DNA of 64,000 nucleotides from Oceanithermus profundus DSM 14977 (GTDB lineage: Bacteria; Deinococcota; Deinococci; Deinococcales; Marinithermaceae). This document shows, piece after piece, positions 21,497 through 29,665 of this stretch (its first letter is position 1; every line of letters begins with the position of its first letter). The position numbers and the translations under genes are program-made. Below the pieces are notes generated by a model. That model saw only the letters and a list, made by a program, of their open reading frames with translations, did no database searches and was not told the DNA's origin. The stretch lies in NCBI RefSeq assembly GCF_000183745.1, contig NC_014761.1, positions 1,364,001-1,428,000 on the forward strand, written 5' to 3'.

Positions 21497-21531
21497 CGTG
21501 GGGTGCGGTGCCTCTGGAAACGGAGGTGGGA

Positions 21532-21563
21532 GGACCGGACCGGGCGCGCGCCCGGTCCGGTCC
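21532..21563 (-). promoter_or_regulatory. Perfect 32-base palindrome between rbsB and rbsA
   Basis: Arms GGACCGGACCGGGCGC and GCGCCCGGTCCGGTCC with no unpaired loop in DNA. It begins 10 bases after the rbsB stop. Without a T run it looks less like a full terminator than a 3'-end stabiliser or partial attenuator. Such a structure would allow more binding protein than membrane components, as is common in binding-protein operons. Confidence 0.6.
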
Positions 21564-21572
21564 GGTTTTCGG

Positions 21573-22529
21573 TTATTCGGCCCAGTTCTGGCGCTTGTCG
21601 ACGTTGTCCTTGGTCACCGGGGTGAAGGGGGTGTAGAAGTGCTTGGGCACCTCTTCGCCCTTCAGGTACTTGACCGCGAACTCGACGGCCTTCTCGCCCA
21701 TGAGCACCGGCTCCTGCGAGATCGTGCAGTCGATGTAGCCCTGGCGGATCAGGTCGAGCGCCTGCTTGATGCCGTCGATGCCCACGATGTAGATGTGGCC
21801 GGGATCGCCCACCTTCTTGAGGCGGCCCATGGCCTTGAGCGCGCGGGCGGCGCCCACGGTGTTGTCGTCGTTGTGGCCGTAGATGGCGTCCACGTCGGGG
21901 TGGGCCAGCACCAGGTTGCTGGTCACGTTGAAGGCCTTTTCCTGGTTGAAGTCGGCGGGCTGCGAGGCGACCAGCTTGAGGCCCGGGTACTTCTTGAGCT
22001 GCTCGTGGAAGCCCTTGCCGCGGTCGCGGGCGGCGGTGGTGCCGACCAGACCGACGAGCTCGATGACGTTGCCCTTCACCTCGCCGTACTTGGCCTTCAT
22101 GGCCTCGGCGATCAGGTCGGCGGCGAGCCGACCCATGGCGACGTTGTCGGTCTCGAGGAACGAGGTCACCTCGACGCCGGTCACGCCGCGGTCGAGCGCG
22201 AAGACGGGAATGCCGGCGTCGAGGGCCTTCTTGACCGCGGGGGCGATGGCTTCGGCGTCGCGCGGGTTGATGATGATCGCGTCCACGCCCTTGGTGATCA
22301 GGTCCTCCACGTCGGCCACCTGCTTGGCCGAATCGCCGTTGGCGTTGACGGTGATCAGCTCGACCCCGAACTTCTTCGCGCCGTTCTCGACGCCCTTCGT
22401 CATGCCGACGAAGAAGGCGTTGTTCAGGGTGCTGATCGAGTACCCGATCACCACCTTGTCGCCCTGGGCGAAGGCCCCGAGGGCGAGAGCGAAAAGGGCG
22501 GCTAATACGACTCTCATGTATTTTTTCAT
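21573..22529 (-). CDS. rbsB: Sugar ABC transporter substrate-binding protein (RbsB family)
   Basis: A 318-residue type I periplasmic binding protein. The signal peptide MKKYMRVVLAALFALALGAFA (cleavage near AFA-QG) has no lipobox. The mature part opens KVVIGYSISTLNNAFFVGM, with VDAIIINPRDAEAI, IPVFALDRGV and YGHNDDNTVGAARAL ligand-pocket segments. It is first in the operon, preceded by AAGGAGGTAGG and a strong promoter. Sequence reading does not identify the sugar. Confidence 0.94.
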   Translation of the reverse strand: MKKYMRVVLAALFALALGAFAQGDKVVIGYSISTLNNAFFVGMTKGVENGAKKFGVELITVNANGDSAKQVADVEDLITKGVDAIIINPRDAEAIAPAVKKALDAGIPVFALDRGVTGVEVTSFLETDNVAMGRLAADLIAEAMKAKYGEVKGNVIELVGLVGTTAARDRGKGFHEQLKKYPGLKLVASQPADFNQEKAFNVTSNLVLAHPDVDAIYGHNDDNTVGAARALKAMGRLKKVGDPGHIYIVGIDGIKQALDLIRQGYIDCTISQEPVLMGEKAVEFAVKYLKGEEVPKHFYTPFTPVTKDNVDKRQNWAE

Positions 22530-22575
22530 TTCCTACCTCCTTATAGTTTTTTTACCACATGATTGGGCCATCCGA

Positions 22576-22604
22576 AGTGTAGCGCAGCGCGAAAAAGAAG
22601 TCAA
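22576..22604 (-). promoter_or_regulatory. Promoter of the sugar-transport operon
   Basis: On the minus strand TTGACT (22604-22599), 17-base spacer, TACACT (22581-22576). The 5' flank is AT-rich (AATAATTATCACC...), suitable for UP-element or regulator binding. No repressor gene is adjacent. Confidence 0.75.
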
Positions 22605-22627
22605 TAAACCTTTACCTGTGGTGATAA

Positions 22628-24736
22628 TTATTCGTGGGAGAGCTGGGCCCAGGCGGCCCACCAGTCTTCGAGGGCGCGGCCCAGGCATTGGGGATCGCCG
22701 CGATGGAAGGCCGTGCGCAGCCGCTCGAGTGCGGCCCGCGCCAGCCGCCAGCGGCGGTAGGCGGGCGAGACCTCGAGCCAGCGGTGGGGTTCGTGGCCCT
22801 GGATCTCGGCGAGCAGGAGCGCGAGCGCCGAATCGGCGGCCGCACCCTTGCGGACGGCCTCGAGCAGCTCCCTGCGGCTCGCGGGAACGAGCAGCCGCTC
22901 GAACGCCCGTTCGCTCACCGCCAGCCGCGCCTGCGGGCGCGCCACCGGCTCCGGCGGGACCGCGAACCAGACGTCGGCGGCCTCGGGGGCGACCAGGCGG
23001 TAGCCCTGGGCCTCCAGGTAGGCCCGCCCCTCCCCCGCTCCCCAGACGCCCCAACCCTCGCGGCGGGCCCGCTCCAGCGCGGCCCGCGGATCGAGCGCCT
23101 CCACGGCAAGGCCCCCGCCCTCGCAAGAAAACCCTGCGGGCGCACGGTAGGCCACGGCCCTGAGCTCCAGGTTGCGCACGCCCCGCCAGGCGTTCTCGAC
23201 GAGCTGGGCGGCTACCTCGAGCTCGCGCCCCTCCTCGACCCCGTTCCCCTCGTCCTTCCACTTGATCACCCGCACGCCCCCGAGGCTGAAGGAGATGTGT
23301 CGCCCCTCCGAGAGCGGCCGCACCCGGGTGACGGGACCGCTCGTGTAGAAGACGGGCTCGGGGTTGCCCTCGCCAAAGGGCTCGAGCAAGAGCAGGCTGC
23401 GGTAGACCTCGTCCATTACGTCGGCGTCGAGGGGGCCGTCGAGGCGCACCTCGGGCCGGGGCGCGGGGTGGCGCCGGGCGTAGGCGTGGATGGCGGCCGC
23501 GAAGCCGGGCACGCGCTCGGGGTCGATCGAGAACCCCGCCGCCCCGGCGTGCCCGCCGTAGCCCTTCAAGTGCTCGGCGGCGGCGGCCAGGGCCCCCACG
23601 GCGCTGATGCCGGGGGTGCTGCGCACCGAGCCCTTGCCCCGGGCGACGATGAAGACCGGCTTGTAGAAGCGCTCGAGCACCCGGCTGGCGACGATGCCCA
23701 TGACGCCGGGGTGGCCCTCGGGGTCGTGGATCACGATCGCGGGATCTTCGGGGTTCACGGTGGGGAGGACGCGCTCGAGCATCTCCTCCTCCACCTGCTG
23801 GCGTTCGCGGTTGAGCGCGTCGAGCCGGTCGGCGAGCCGGGCCGCCTCCAGGGGGTCGTCGGTGGTAAGCGCCCGAAAGGCCGTCTCGGCCTCGCCCAGC
23901 CGCCCCGCGGCGTTGATGCGCGGGGCGATGCGGAAGGCTACCTCGACGGCGTCGTAGTTCGTGCAGTGGCGCTGGGCCAGCGTGCGCAGGCCCACGTGGC
24001 GACTTTCCCGCAGCCGCCGCAGCCCCTCCTTGACCAGGGCGCGGTTCACGCCCAAAAGCGGCACCACGTCGGCCACGGTGCCGATCGCGGCCAGGTCGGT
24101 GAACTCGAGCGGCGGCGGCTTGCCCAGCGCCTCGCGCACCGCCCAGAGCACAAAGAAGGCCACCCCCGCGCCCGTGGGCCAGGGCCGGCCCTCGAGGGCG
24201 GGGCTGTAGGCGGGGTGGACGATCAGACCCTCCGGGGGCTCGTCGGGGACCGCGTGGTGGTCGGTGACGATCACCGAAACGCCGCCCTCGGTGAGCGCGG
24301 CCAGCTCGGCGGCGTTGCTGACGCCGCAGTCGACGGTGACGAGCAGGTCGGCGGCGGCGCGGTGCTCGGGCACCCGGGCCATGTTGAGGCCGTAGCCGTC
24401 ATGCAGGCGGTGGGGAATGAAGGCGTGCACGTCGGCGCCCAGCTCCCCCAAACCCAGCGTCAGGATCGCCGCGGCGGTCACGCCGTCGGCGTCGTAGTCG
24501 CCGTGGATGCGGATCCGCTCGCCGCGTTCGATGGCGCGCACGATGCGCGCCGCCGCCTCGTGGAGGCCCGGGAGCGGCGGGGGCTCGAGTGGCGGGTCCA
24601 GGTCTTCGAGATCGCGAAAGCCGCGGTCGAGCAGCACCGCCGCCACCTCGGGCGGCACCGCGAGGCGCGCCATCAGGCGCGCCACCTCGCCCACCGCGGG
24701 CCAGGGCCTCAGGGTCCAGCGTTCGGGGCCGCTCAC
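22628..24736 (-). CDS. recJ: Single-stranded-DNA exonuclease RecJ
   Basis: A 702-residue 5'-3' ssDNA exonuclease of the DHH family used in recombination and mismatch repair. Motifs: IHGDYDADGVTAAAIL (metal-binding Asp residues), VTVDCGVSN, VTDHHAVPD (DHH) and the DHHA1 signature GYGGHAGAAGFS. An OB-fold region (VIKWKDEG) follows, then a C-terminal extension of roughly 150 residues with low similarity to anything I recognise. The start is GTG 24736, overlapping the upstream stop (GTGA). In-frame sequence to 24946 belongs to the upstream gene. Confidence 0.94.
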   Translation of the reverse strand: MSGPERWTLRPWPAVGEVARLMARLAVPPEVAAVLLDRGFRDLEDLDPPLEPPPLPGLHEAAARIVRAIERGERIRIHGDYDADGVTAAAILTLGLGELGADVHAFIPHRLHDGYGLNMARVPEHRAAADLLVTVDCGVSNAAELAALTEGGVSVIVTDHHAVPDEPPEGLIVHPAYSPALEGRPWPTGAGVAFFVLWAVREALGKPPPLEFTDLAAIGTVADVVPLLGVNRALVKEGLRRLRESRHVGLRTLAQRHCTNYDAVEVAFRIAPRINAAGRLGEAETAFRALTTDDPLEAARLADRLDALNRERQQVEEEMLERVLPTVNPEDPAIVIHDPEGHPGVMGIVASRVLERFYKPVFIVARGKGSVRSTPGISAVGALAAAAEHLKGYGGHAGAAGFSIDPERVPGFAAAIHAYARRHPAPRPEVRLDGPLDADVMDEVYRSLLLLEPFGEGNPEPVFYTSGPVTRVRPLSEGRHISFSLGGVRVIKWKDEGNGVEEGRELEVAAQLVENAWRGVRNLELRAVAYRAPAGFSCEGGGLAVEALDPRAALERARREGWGVWGAGEGRAYLEAQGYRLVAPEAADVWFAVPPEPVARPQARLAVSERAFERLLVPASRRELLEAVRKGAAADSALALLLAEIQGHEPHRWLEVSPAYRRWRLARAALERLRTAFHRGDPQCLGRALEDWWAAWAQLSHE

Positions 24737-25071
24737 GCGCCGGCTTCGTCGGGGTCGGGCACGGGCCGGTCGGGGATGCGCGGCACCTCCTCCACCTGGC
24801 GGGGCCGCAGCTCGGCCAGTTCCGCTTCCAAACGGGCGCGTTCGCGTTTCCAGGCGCGCCGCTCGCGCGCGAGCGCCCAGGCGTAACCCGGCAGGTAGAC
24901 CCAGCCAGCGAGGAAGCCCAGGGCGAAGACGAGCCCCAGCACCCACAAGAGCGGCACCGTTCCCAGACCGGGGACGGCCAGCCGGGCCGCGGGCTGGACC
25001 GCCTGCACCGTCACGACGGTGATCAGGGCCAGCAGCGCCAGCAGGAACGAAAGCCAGTGTACGAGTCGCAT
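24733..25071 (-). CDS. LapA-like (DUF1049) membrane protein
   Basis: 112 residues: two transmembrane helices (about residues 5-23 and 40-62, WLSFLLALLALITVVTVQAV and LLWVLGLVFALGFLAGWVY) followed by a charged helix (ERRAWKRERARLEAELAELR) and a Pro-rich tail. That is the layout of LapA-domain proteins, whose role in LPS assembly is known only in enterics. The start at 25071 has GGAGGGGG just before it. It overlaps recJ by 4 bases. A TATACT box and an inverted repeat lie immediately upstream. Confidence 0.75.
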   Translation of the reverse strand: MRLVHWLSFLLALLALITVVTVQAVQPAARLAVPGLGTVPLLWVLGLVFALGFLAGWVYLPGYAWALARERRAWKRERARLEAELAELRPRQVEEVPRIPDRPVPDPDEAGA

Positions 25072-25080
25072 ACCCCCTCC

Positions 25081-25106
25081 TTGCTGCCCTGAGTATACGG
25101 CAGCAA
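25081..25106 (-). promoter_or_regulatory. Inverted repeat spanning the LapA-like gene promoter
   Basis: TTGCTGCC and GGCAGCAA arms (8 of 8 paired) flank a 10-base centre that contains TATACT (minus strand, 25098-25093). The distal arm abuts the ribosome-binding site. It could be an operator or an mRNA hairpin that masks the start. Confidence 0.5.
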
Positions 25107-25108
25107 GG

Positions 25109-25130
25109 CGCCGCCCCCGAGGGGGCGGCG
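25109..25130 (-). terminator. Hairpin after secDF
   Basis: CGCCGCCCCC-GA-GGGGGCGGCG, 16 bases beyond the secDF stop (25146). A strong stem without a clear T run; probably ends or protects the rimP-secDF transcript. Confidence 0.5.
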
Positions 25131-25145
25131 TCGGCGGAGAAGCGC

Positions 25146-27305
25146 TCAGGTGCGCGCCTTCTTGCGCGGCGCCGGCTGGCGCATCTTCCACCAGGTGACG
25201 AGCGAGCCCACCACGTAGATCGAGGAGAACGTTCCCACCAGGATGCCGATAAGCAGTGCGATCGAGAAGTCGCGCAGCACCGGGCCGCCGATGAAGAGCA
25301 GGGCGAAGAGCGGCAGCATGGTGGTGAACGAGGTCATCACCGTGCGCGAGAGCGTCTGGTTGATGGAGAGGTCGACCAGCTCGTTGTAGGGGATGCCGCG
25401 CACCACCTTCTGGTTCTCGCGGATGCGGTCGGAGACGATGATCGAGTCGTTGATCGAGTAACCGATGATGGTGAGCAGCGCCGCCACGATGGGGATGGTG
25501 AACTCGAGCCCCATGAGGCTGAAGGCGCCCGCGGTGATGGCCACGTCGTGCCCCACGGCGATCACCGAGGCCACGCCGAAGATCCAGTCGAAGCGGAAGG
25601 CCATGTAGATCAGGATCAGGCCCAGACCCACGAGCACGGCCAGGACGGTGTTGCGCCGCAGCTCGGCGCCGACGGCGGGGCCGACCACCTCCGACTGCAG
25701 CACCTCGGCGTTCAGCTTCTCCTCGAAGGCCTTGCGCAGCGCGATCACCCCGTCATTGGAAAGCAGGCCCACGCGCACCGAGAACTCCTTGTAGTCGGCG
25801 AGCGGGCTCTCCACCTCGGTGATGATCGCCTCCTTGGCGCTGACGCCCTGGATCTGTACCTCGTCGAGGAAGCTGCGGATGCGGTCGACGGTCACTTCGG
25901 GCCCGGTCCGGACCAGGTAGGCGGTGCCGCCGGTGAAGTCGATGCCGAAGTTGAAGCCGTTGAAGAAGACGACCGCGCCCATCAACGCCGCGAAGGTCAG
26001 GGTCGCGGGGGTGAAGATGCGCGCCTCCTTGAGGAAGGGAATCTTGGTGCCCCAGATCCAGTAGGGCGGAATGACCTCGCGCGCCGCGGCGATCCGCTCG
26101 AGCATCCAGCGGCTGAAGACCAGGTTCGAGAAGACCGCGACAACGATGCCGATGGCCAGCATCACCGCGAAGCCGCGCACCGGGCCGGTGGAGTACTGGT
26201 AGAGGGCCGCGGCGGCCAGCAGCGTCGAGATGTTGGCGTCGAGGATCGTGACCGTCGAGTGCACGAAGCCGTCGGGGATGGCCTGGCGCAGCTTCTTGCC
26301 CAGCTTGAGCTCCTCCTTGATGCGCTCGAAGGAGAGGACGTTGCCGTCCACGGCCGCGCCCAGGGTGAGGATGAAACCGGCGATGCCGGGAAGGGTGAGC
26401 ACCGCGCCGAGGCCCGAGAGCACGCCCATGATCAGCAGGGCGATGTAGAGCAGGCCGATGGCGGCCACGCTGCCGAACCAGAACCCGTAGTAGAGGTAGA
26501 GGAGCACGAAGATCAAGAGCGCCCCCACGACGGAGGCGACGATGCCGGCGCGGATCGCGTCCTTACCCAGGGTGGGGCCGATCGCGCGCACCTCCTCGAC
26601 GTGCAGCGGCACCGGCAGCGAGCCCGAGCGCAGCACCAGGGCGATCTGGGTGGCCTCGTCGAGGTCGTTGATGCCGGTGATGACCGCGCGGCCGTCGGTG
26701 ATCGCGGTCTGGATGTTGGGGGCCGAGTAGATCGTGCCGTCGAGGACGATGGCGAGGCGGCGGCCGATGTTGTTGCGGGTCAGGTCGGCGAACTTCTTCG
26801 CGCCCTCGGGGGTGAACTCGAGCGCCACCTCGGGCCGGTTGAAGCGGTCGAACTGCACCCGGGCGTCGACGAGGTCGGAGCCCTTGAGCTCTACCGGACC
26901 CAGGTCGTCCAGGGTCAGCTCGGACGTCGCCTTGCCCTGGGCGTCCTGCTTGACGATGCGGAACTCCAGCACCGCCTGCTGGCCGATCAGCTTGAGCGCC
27001 TTGTCCTGCTCCTCGGGCGAGAGGCCGGGCAGCTCGACGACGATGCGGTTGGGCTGGGCGATCTGAATCAGCGGCTCGGCCACGCCCAGGCCGTTGATGC
27101 GGTTCTCGATGACCAGGCGCGCCTTCTCCAGGTCGTCGGGGTCGGGATTGGGGTTGTCGGTCTGCAACACGACGCGCAGGCCGCCCTTGAGGTCGAGGCC
27201 CAGGTTGATCATGGGCTCGTTCGGCGCCCAGGGCTTCCACATCGCCGCGATCGCGGCCACGAAAAGGACGAACAACAAGATGGCTGTGGTGTCGATCTTC
27301 TTCAT
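25146..27305 (-). CDS. secDF: Protein translocase subunit SecDF (fused)
   Basis: A 719-residue membrane protein using the proton gradient to pull proteins through SecYEG. The SecD half runs first: an N-terminal helix, a large periplasmic domain with NLGLDLKGGLRVVLQ, VVELPG and FRIVKQDAQG, then helices with VGALLIFVLLYLYY. The SecF half begins near residue 420 with IDFTGGTAYLVRTGPEV and ends with IIGYSINDSIIVSDRIREN and the helices after LSRTVMTS. Thermus thermophilus also has a single-chain SecDF. It is last in the rimP-nusA-infB operon, an unusual but plausible link of translation to export. Confidence 0.96.
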   Translation of the reverse strand: MKKIDTTAILLFVLFVAAIAAMWKPWAPNEPMINLGLDLKGGLRVVLQTDNPNPDPDDLEKARLVIENRINGLGVAEPLIQIAQPNRIVVELPGLSPEEQDKALKLIGQQAVLEFRIVKQDAQGKATSELTLDDLGPVELKGSDLVDARVQFDRFNRPEVALEFTPEGAKKFADLTRNNIGRRLAIVLDGTIYSAPNIQTAITDGRAVITGINDLDEATQIALVLRSGSLPVPLHVEEVRAIGPTLGKDAIRAGIVASVVGALLIFVLLYLYYGFWFGSVAAIGLLYIALLIMGVLSGLGAVLTLPGIAGFILTLGAAVDGNVLSFERIKEELKLGKKLRQAIPDGFVHSTVTILDANISTLLAAAALYQYSTGPVRGFAVMLAIGIVVAVFSNLVFSRWMLERIAAAREVIPPYWIWGTKIPFLKEARIFTPATLTFAALMGAVVFFNGFNFGIDFTGGTAYLVRTGPEVTVDRIRSFLDEVQIQGVSAKEAIITEVESPLADYKEFSVRVGLLSNDGVIALRKAFEEKLNAEVLQSEVVGPAVGAELRRNTVLAVLVGLGLILIYMAFRFDWIFGVASVIAVGHDVAITAGAFSLMGLEFTIPIVAALLTIIGYSINDSIIVSDRIRENQKVVRGIPYNELVDLSINQTLSRTVMTSFTTMLPLFALLFIGGPVLRDFSIALLIGILVGTFSSIYVVGSLVTWWKMRQPAPRKKART

Positions 27306-27374
27306 AGGTACTCCTGCGAAATCGTAGGGTCGAACGGACTTGGGGTCGAGGGGCCTTTCCGCGAACCGCCGCGG

Positions 27375-27671
27375 CTAGCCGCCCTCGAGCTGCAAGCGCA
27401 TCAACTGCAGGAAGCGGCGTCGGACCGGCCACACCGGCGCGGCCGCGTAGAGGCGCTCGGAGGTCGGACGCCGCCAGGCCCGCTGCCGGAGCGGCCCCAC
27501 GACGGGCAGCGCCTGGGCCGCGAGCAGCGGCCCGGCGCCGGCGGCGTCCAGGTAGGCCCGCTCCGAACCCAACCCCGGCCCCGACCCCGGGCCGGGGGCC
27601 GCCGGGGAATGCGGCGCCAGCCCCCAGGAGAGGCCGAGGACGAAGAGGAAGGCAAGGGCGAGGCGGCGCAT
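27375..27671 (-). CDS. Small secreted protein of unknown function
   Basis: 98 residues, not recognised. A clean signal peptide (MRRLALAFLFVLGLSWGLA) is followed by a Pro/Gly-rich linker and a basic, Arg/Leu-rich C terminus (PVRRRFLQLMRLQLEGG). It starts 13 bases after the infB stop and precedes secDF by 69 bases, so it is probably cotranscribed. The signal peptide and tight spacing argue for a real gene; composition in such GC-rich DNA keeps this uncertain. Confidence 0.5.
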   Translation of the reverse strand: MRRLALAFLFVLGLSWGLAPHSPAAPGPGSGPGLGSERAYLDAAGAGPLLAAQALPVVGPLRQRAWRRPTSERLYAAAPVWPVRRRFLQLMRLQLEGG

Positions 27672-27684
27672 GGCTCTCCGCAGT

Positions 27685-29412
27685 CTACTGGGCTTCGCTG
27701 ACCTCGACCTGGCGGACGGCCTCGAGCACGTCGCCCTCCTGGAAGTCGTCGAAGCCCGCCAGGCGGATGCCGCACTCGTAGCCGGCGGCGACCTCGCGCA
27801 CGTCGTCCTTGAAGCGCTTGAGGCTGTCGATGCGGCCGCTCCAGATCTCCTCGCCGCCCCTGAGCACGCGGATCTCGGCGTTGCGCACGATCTTGCCGTC
27901 GGTCACCATGCAGCCCGCCACCTTGCCGCCCTTGGGCAGCTTGAAGACGGCGCGCACCTCGGCGTGGCCCACGACCTCCTCCTTCATCTCGGGTTCGGTC
28001 TGGGCGCGCACCATCTCGCGCACCTCGTCGATCAGGTCGTAGATGATGCGGAAGCTCTTGAGGAGCACCCCCTTCTGCTCGGCCTTCTTCTTGACCGAAC
28101 CCGGGGGGTTGACCCCGAACGAGAGGATCGCGGCGTTCTCGGTGGTGCTGGCCAGCAGGATGTCGCCCTCGGTGGGCGCGCCCACGGCCTCGAGGAGGAC
28201 GTTGATCTTGACGTCCTCGGTCTCCTCCTTGGCGAGGATGCCCTTGATGGCCTCGAGCGAGCCCTGGGTGTCGGCGCGCAGGATCAGGTTGATCTCGGCC
28301 TTCTGGCCCTCCTGCATCTGCCGCAGCAGGTCGGCCATGCTCTTCACCTTGCGGCGCTCGGCCTCCTCCTGCTCGCGCGCCTTGCGCTCTTCCTGGCGCT
28401 CCTCGGCGATGTGCTTGGCGGCCACCTCGTCGGGCACCCACTCCACGGCGGTGCCCGCCTCCGGCAGGTCGCGGAAGCCCAGCACCTGCACCGCGGTGCC
28501 CGGAGGCGCCTCCTTCACCTGCTTGCCGTCGGGGTCGATCATCGCGCGGATCTTGCCCCAGACGTCGCCCGCGACCAGGTAGTCGCCGACGCGGAAGGTG
28601 CCCTCCTGTACCAGGAGCGTCACCAGCACGCCCGCCTGCTTGTCGCGCTTGGACTCGAGGATGACGCCGCGCGGCTCGGCCTCGGGGTCGGCGCGCAGGT
28701 CCTCCATCTCGGCGACCAGCAGGATCATGTCGAGCAACTCGTCCACGTTCTCGCCGGTCTTGGCGCTGATCGGCACCACGATGGCGTCGCCGCCGTAGGC
28801 CTCGGGAACGAACCCCTCCTTCATCAGGTCCTGCATCACCTTGTCCACGTCGGCGCGCGGCAGGTCGATCTTGTTGATCGCGAAGATCATGGGCACGCCC
28901 GCGGCCTTGGCGTGGGCGATGGCCTCCTTGGTCTGGGGCATGATGCCGTCGTCGGCGGCGATCACGATCACCGCGATGTCGGCCACCCGCGCCCCGCGTT
29001 CGCGGATCGTGGTGAAGGCCTCGTGGCCCGGGGTGTCGATGAAGACGATCTTGCCCTGGGGCGTTTCGACGGTGAAGGCCCCCACGTGCTGGGTGATGCC
29101 GCCGGCCTCGCGCTCGGCGATGCGGCTGTGCCGCAGGTAGTCGAGCAGGGTCGTCTTGCCGTGGTCGACGTGGCCCATGATCGTGACCACGGGGGGCCGT
29201 TTGGGAAGCGCCGCCCGCGCCTCCTCGGCTTTCTTCTTCTCTTCTAGGCCCTTTTGCTCGGCGACGATCTCCTTGACGGCCGCCGCGGTCTCCTCGTCGA
29301 GAGTCGAAGCGTGGGACTTATACTCCACCCCCATCGTGTCCAGGAGCTCCATGAGCTCCTTGTTCTCCATGCCCAGCTCTTTGGCCAGTTGGTAAATTCG
29401 AACCTTCGCCAT
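27685..29412 (-). CDS. infB: Translation initiation factor IF-2
   Basis: A 575-residue GTPase that places fMet-tRNA on the 30S subunit. A short N domain ([20 protein letters not shown]) is followed almost directly by the G domain, with [10 protein letters not shown] (G1), DTPGHEAF (G3) and NKIDLP (G4), then domains II-IV. The long variable N region of enteric IF2 is missing, as in Thermus. GGGAGGAGAAG precedes ATG 29412, and homology fixes this start even though it lies inside the reading frame of ylxR. Confidence 0.97.
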   Translation of the reverse strand: MAKVRIYQLAKELGMENKELMELLDTMGVEYKSHASTLDEETAAAVKEIVAEQKGLEEKKKAEEARAALPKRPPVVTIMGHVDHGKTTLLDYLRHSRIAEREAGGITQHVGAFTVETPQGKIVFIDTPGHEAFTTIRERGARVADIAVIVIAADDGIMPQTKEAIAHAKAAGVPMIFAINKIDLPRADVDKVMQDLMKEGFVPEAYGGDAIVVPISAKTGENVDELLDMILLVAEMEDLRADPEAEPRGVILESKRDKQAGVLVTLLVQEGTFRVGDYLVAGDVWGKIRAMIDPDGKQVKEAPPGTAVQVLGFRDLPEAGTAVEWVPDEVAAKHIAEERQEERKAREQEEAERRKVKSMADLLRQMQEGQKAEINLILRADTQGSLEAIKGILAKEETEDVKINVLLEAVGAPTEGDILLASTTENAAILSFGVNPPGSVKKKAEQKGVLLKSFRIIYDLIDEVREMVRAQTEPEMKEEVVGHAEVRAVFKLPKGGKVAGCMVTDGKIVRNAEIRVLRGGEEIWSGRIDSLKRFKDDVREVAAGYECGIRLAGFDDFQEGDVLEAVRQVEVSEAQ

Positions 29413-29665
29413 CTTCTCCTCCCAAATGGGCGGCGAGCGCTTCGGCCAGGGCTCGTGCCCCGGCTCCGGCCCAGCGCCTCAGTTTCTTTTCTTCCCGGCA
29501 GGCGGGTTCGTCGGGGCAGACGTAGGCCCCGCGGCCCGGCGCCTTGCCGGTGGGGTCGACCCGCCAGCCCGCGGGCGTGCGCACCACGCGCAGCAGCTCG
29601 CGCTTCGGCCGCCGGCGGCGGCACGAGGCGCACATGCGCACGGGAACGTGGCCCTTACGCTTCAC
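29318..29665 (-). CDS. ylxR: YlxR-family RNA-binding protein (RnpM)
   Basis: 115 residues with the DUF448 features RMCASCRRRRPKRELLRVV and the GRGAYVCPDEPACRE segment carrying the conserved GRGAYVC. The family has been linked to RNase P modulation in Bacillus; here it is inferred by similarity and by the usual nusA-ylxR-infB position. It overlaps nusA by 11 bases. The last 30 or so codons overlap infB by 95 bases in a different frame; that tail ([19 protein letters not shown]) is simply a readthrough of infB sequence. Confidence 0.85.
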   Translation of the reverse strand: MKRKGHVPVRMCASCRRRRPKRELLRVVRTPAGWRVDPTGKAPGRGAYVCPDEPACREEKKLRRWAGAGARALAEALAAHLGGEDGEGSNLPTGQRAGHGEQGAHGAPGHDGGGV

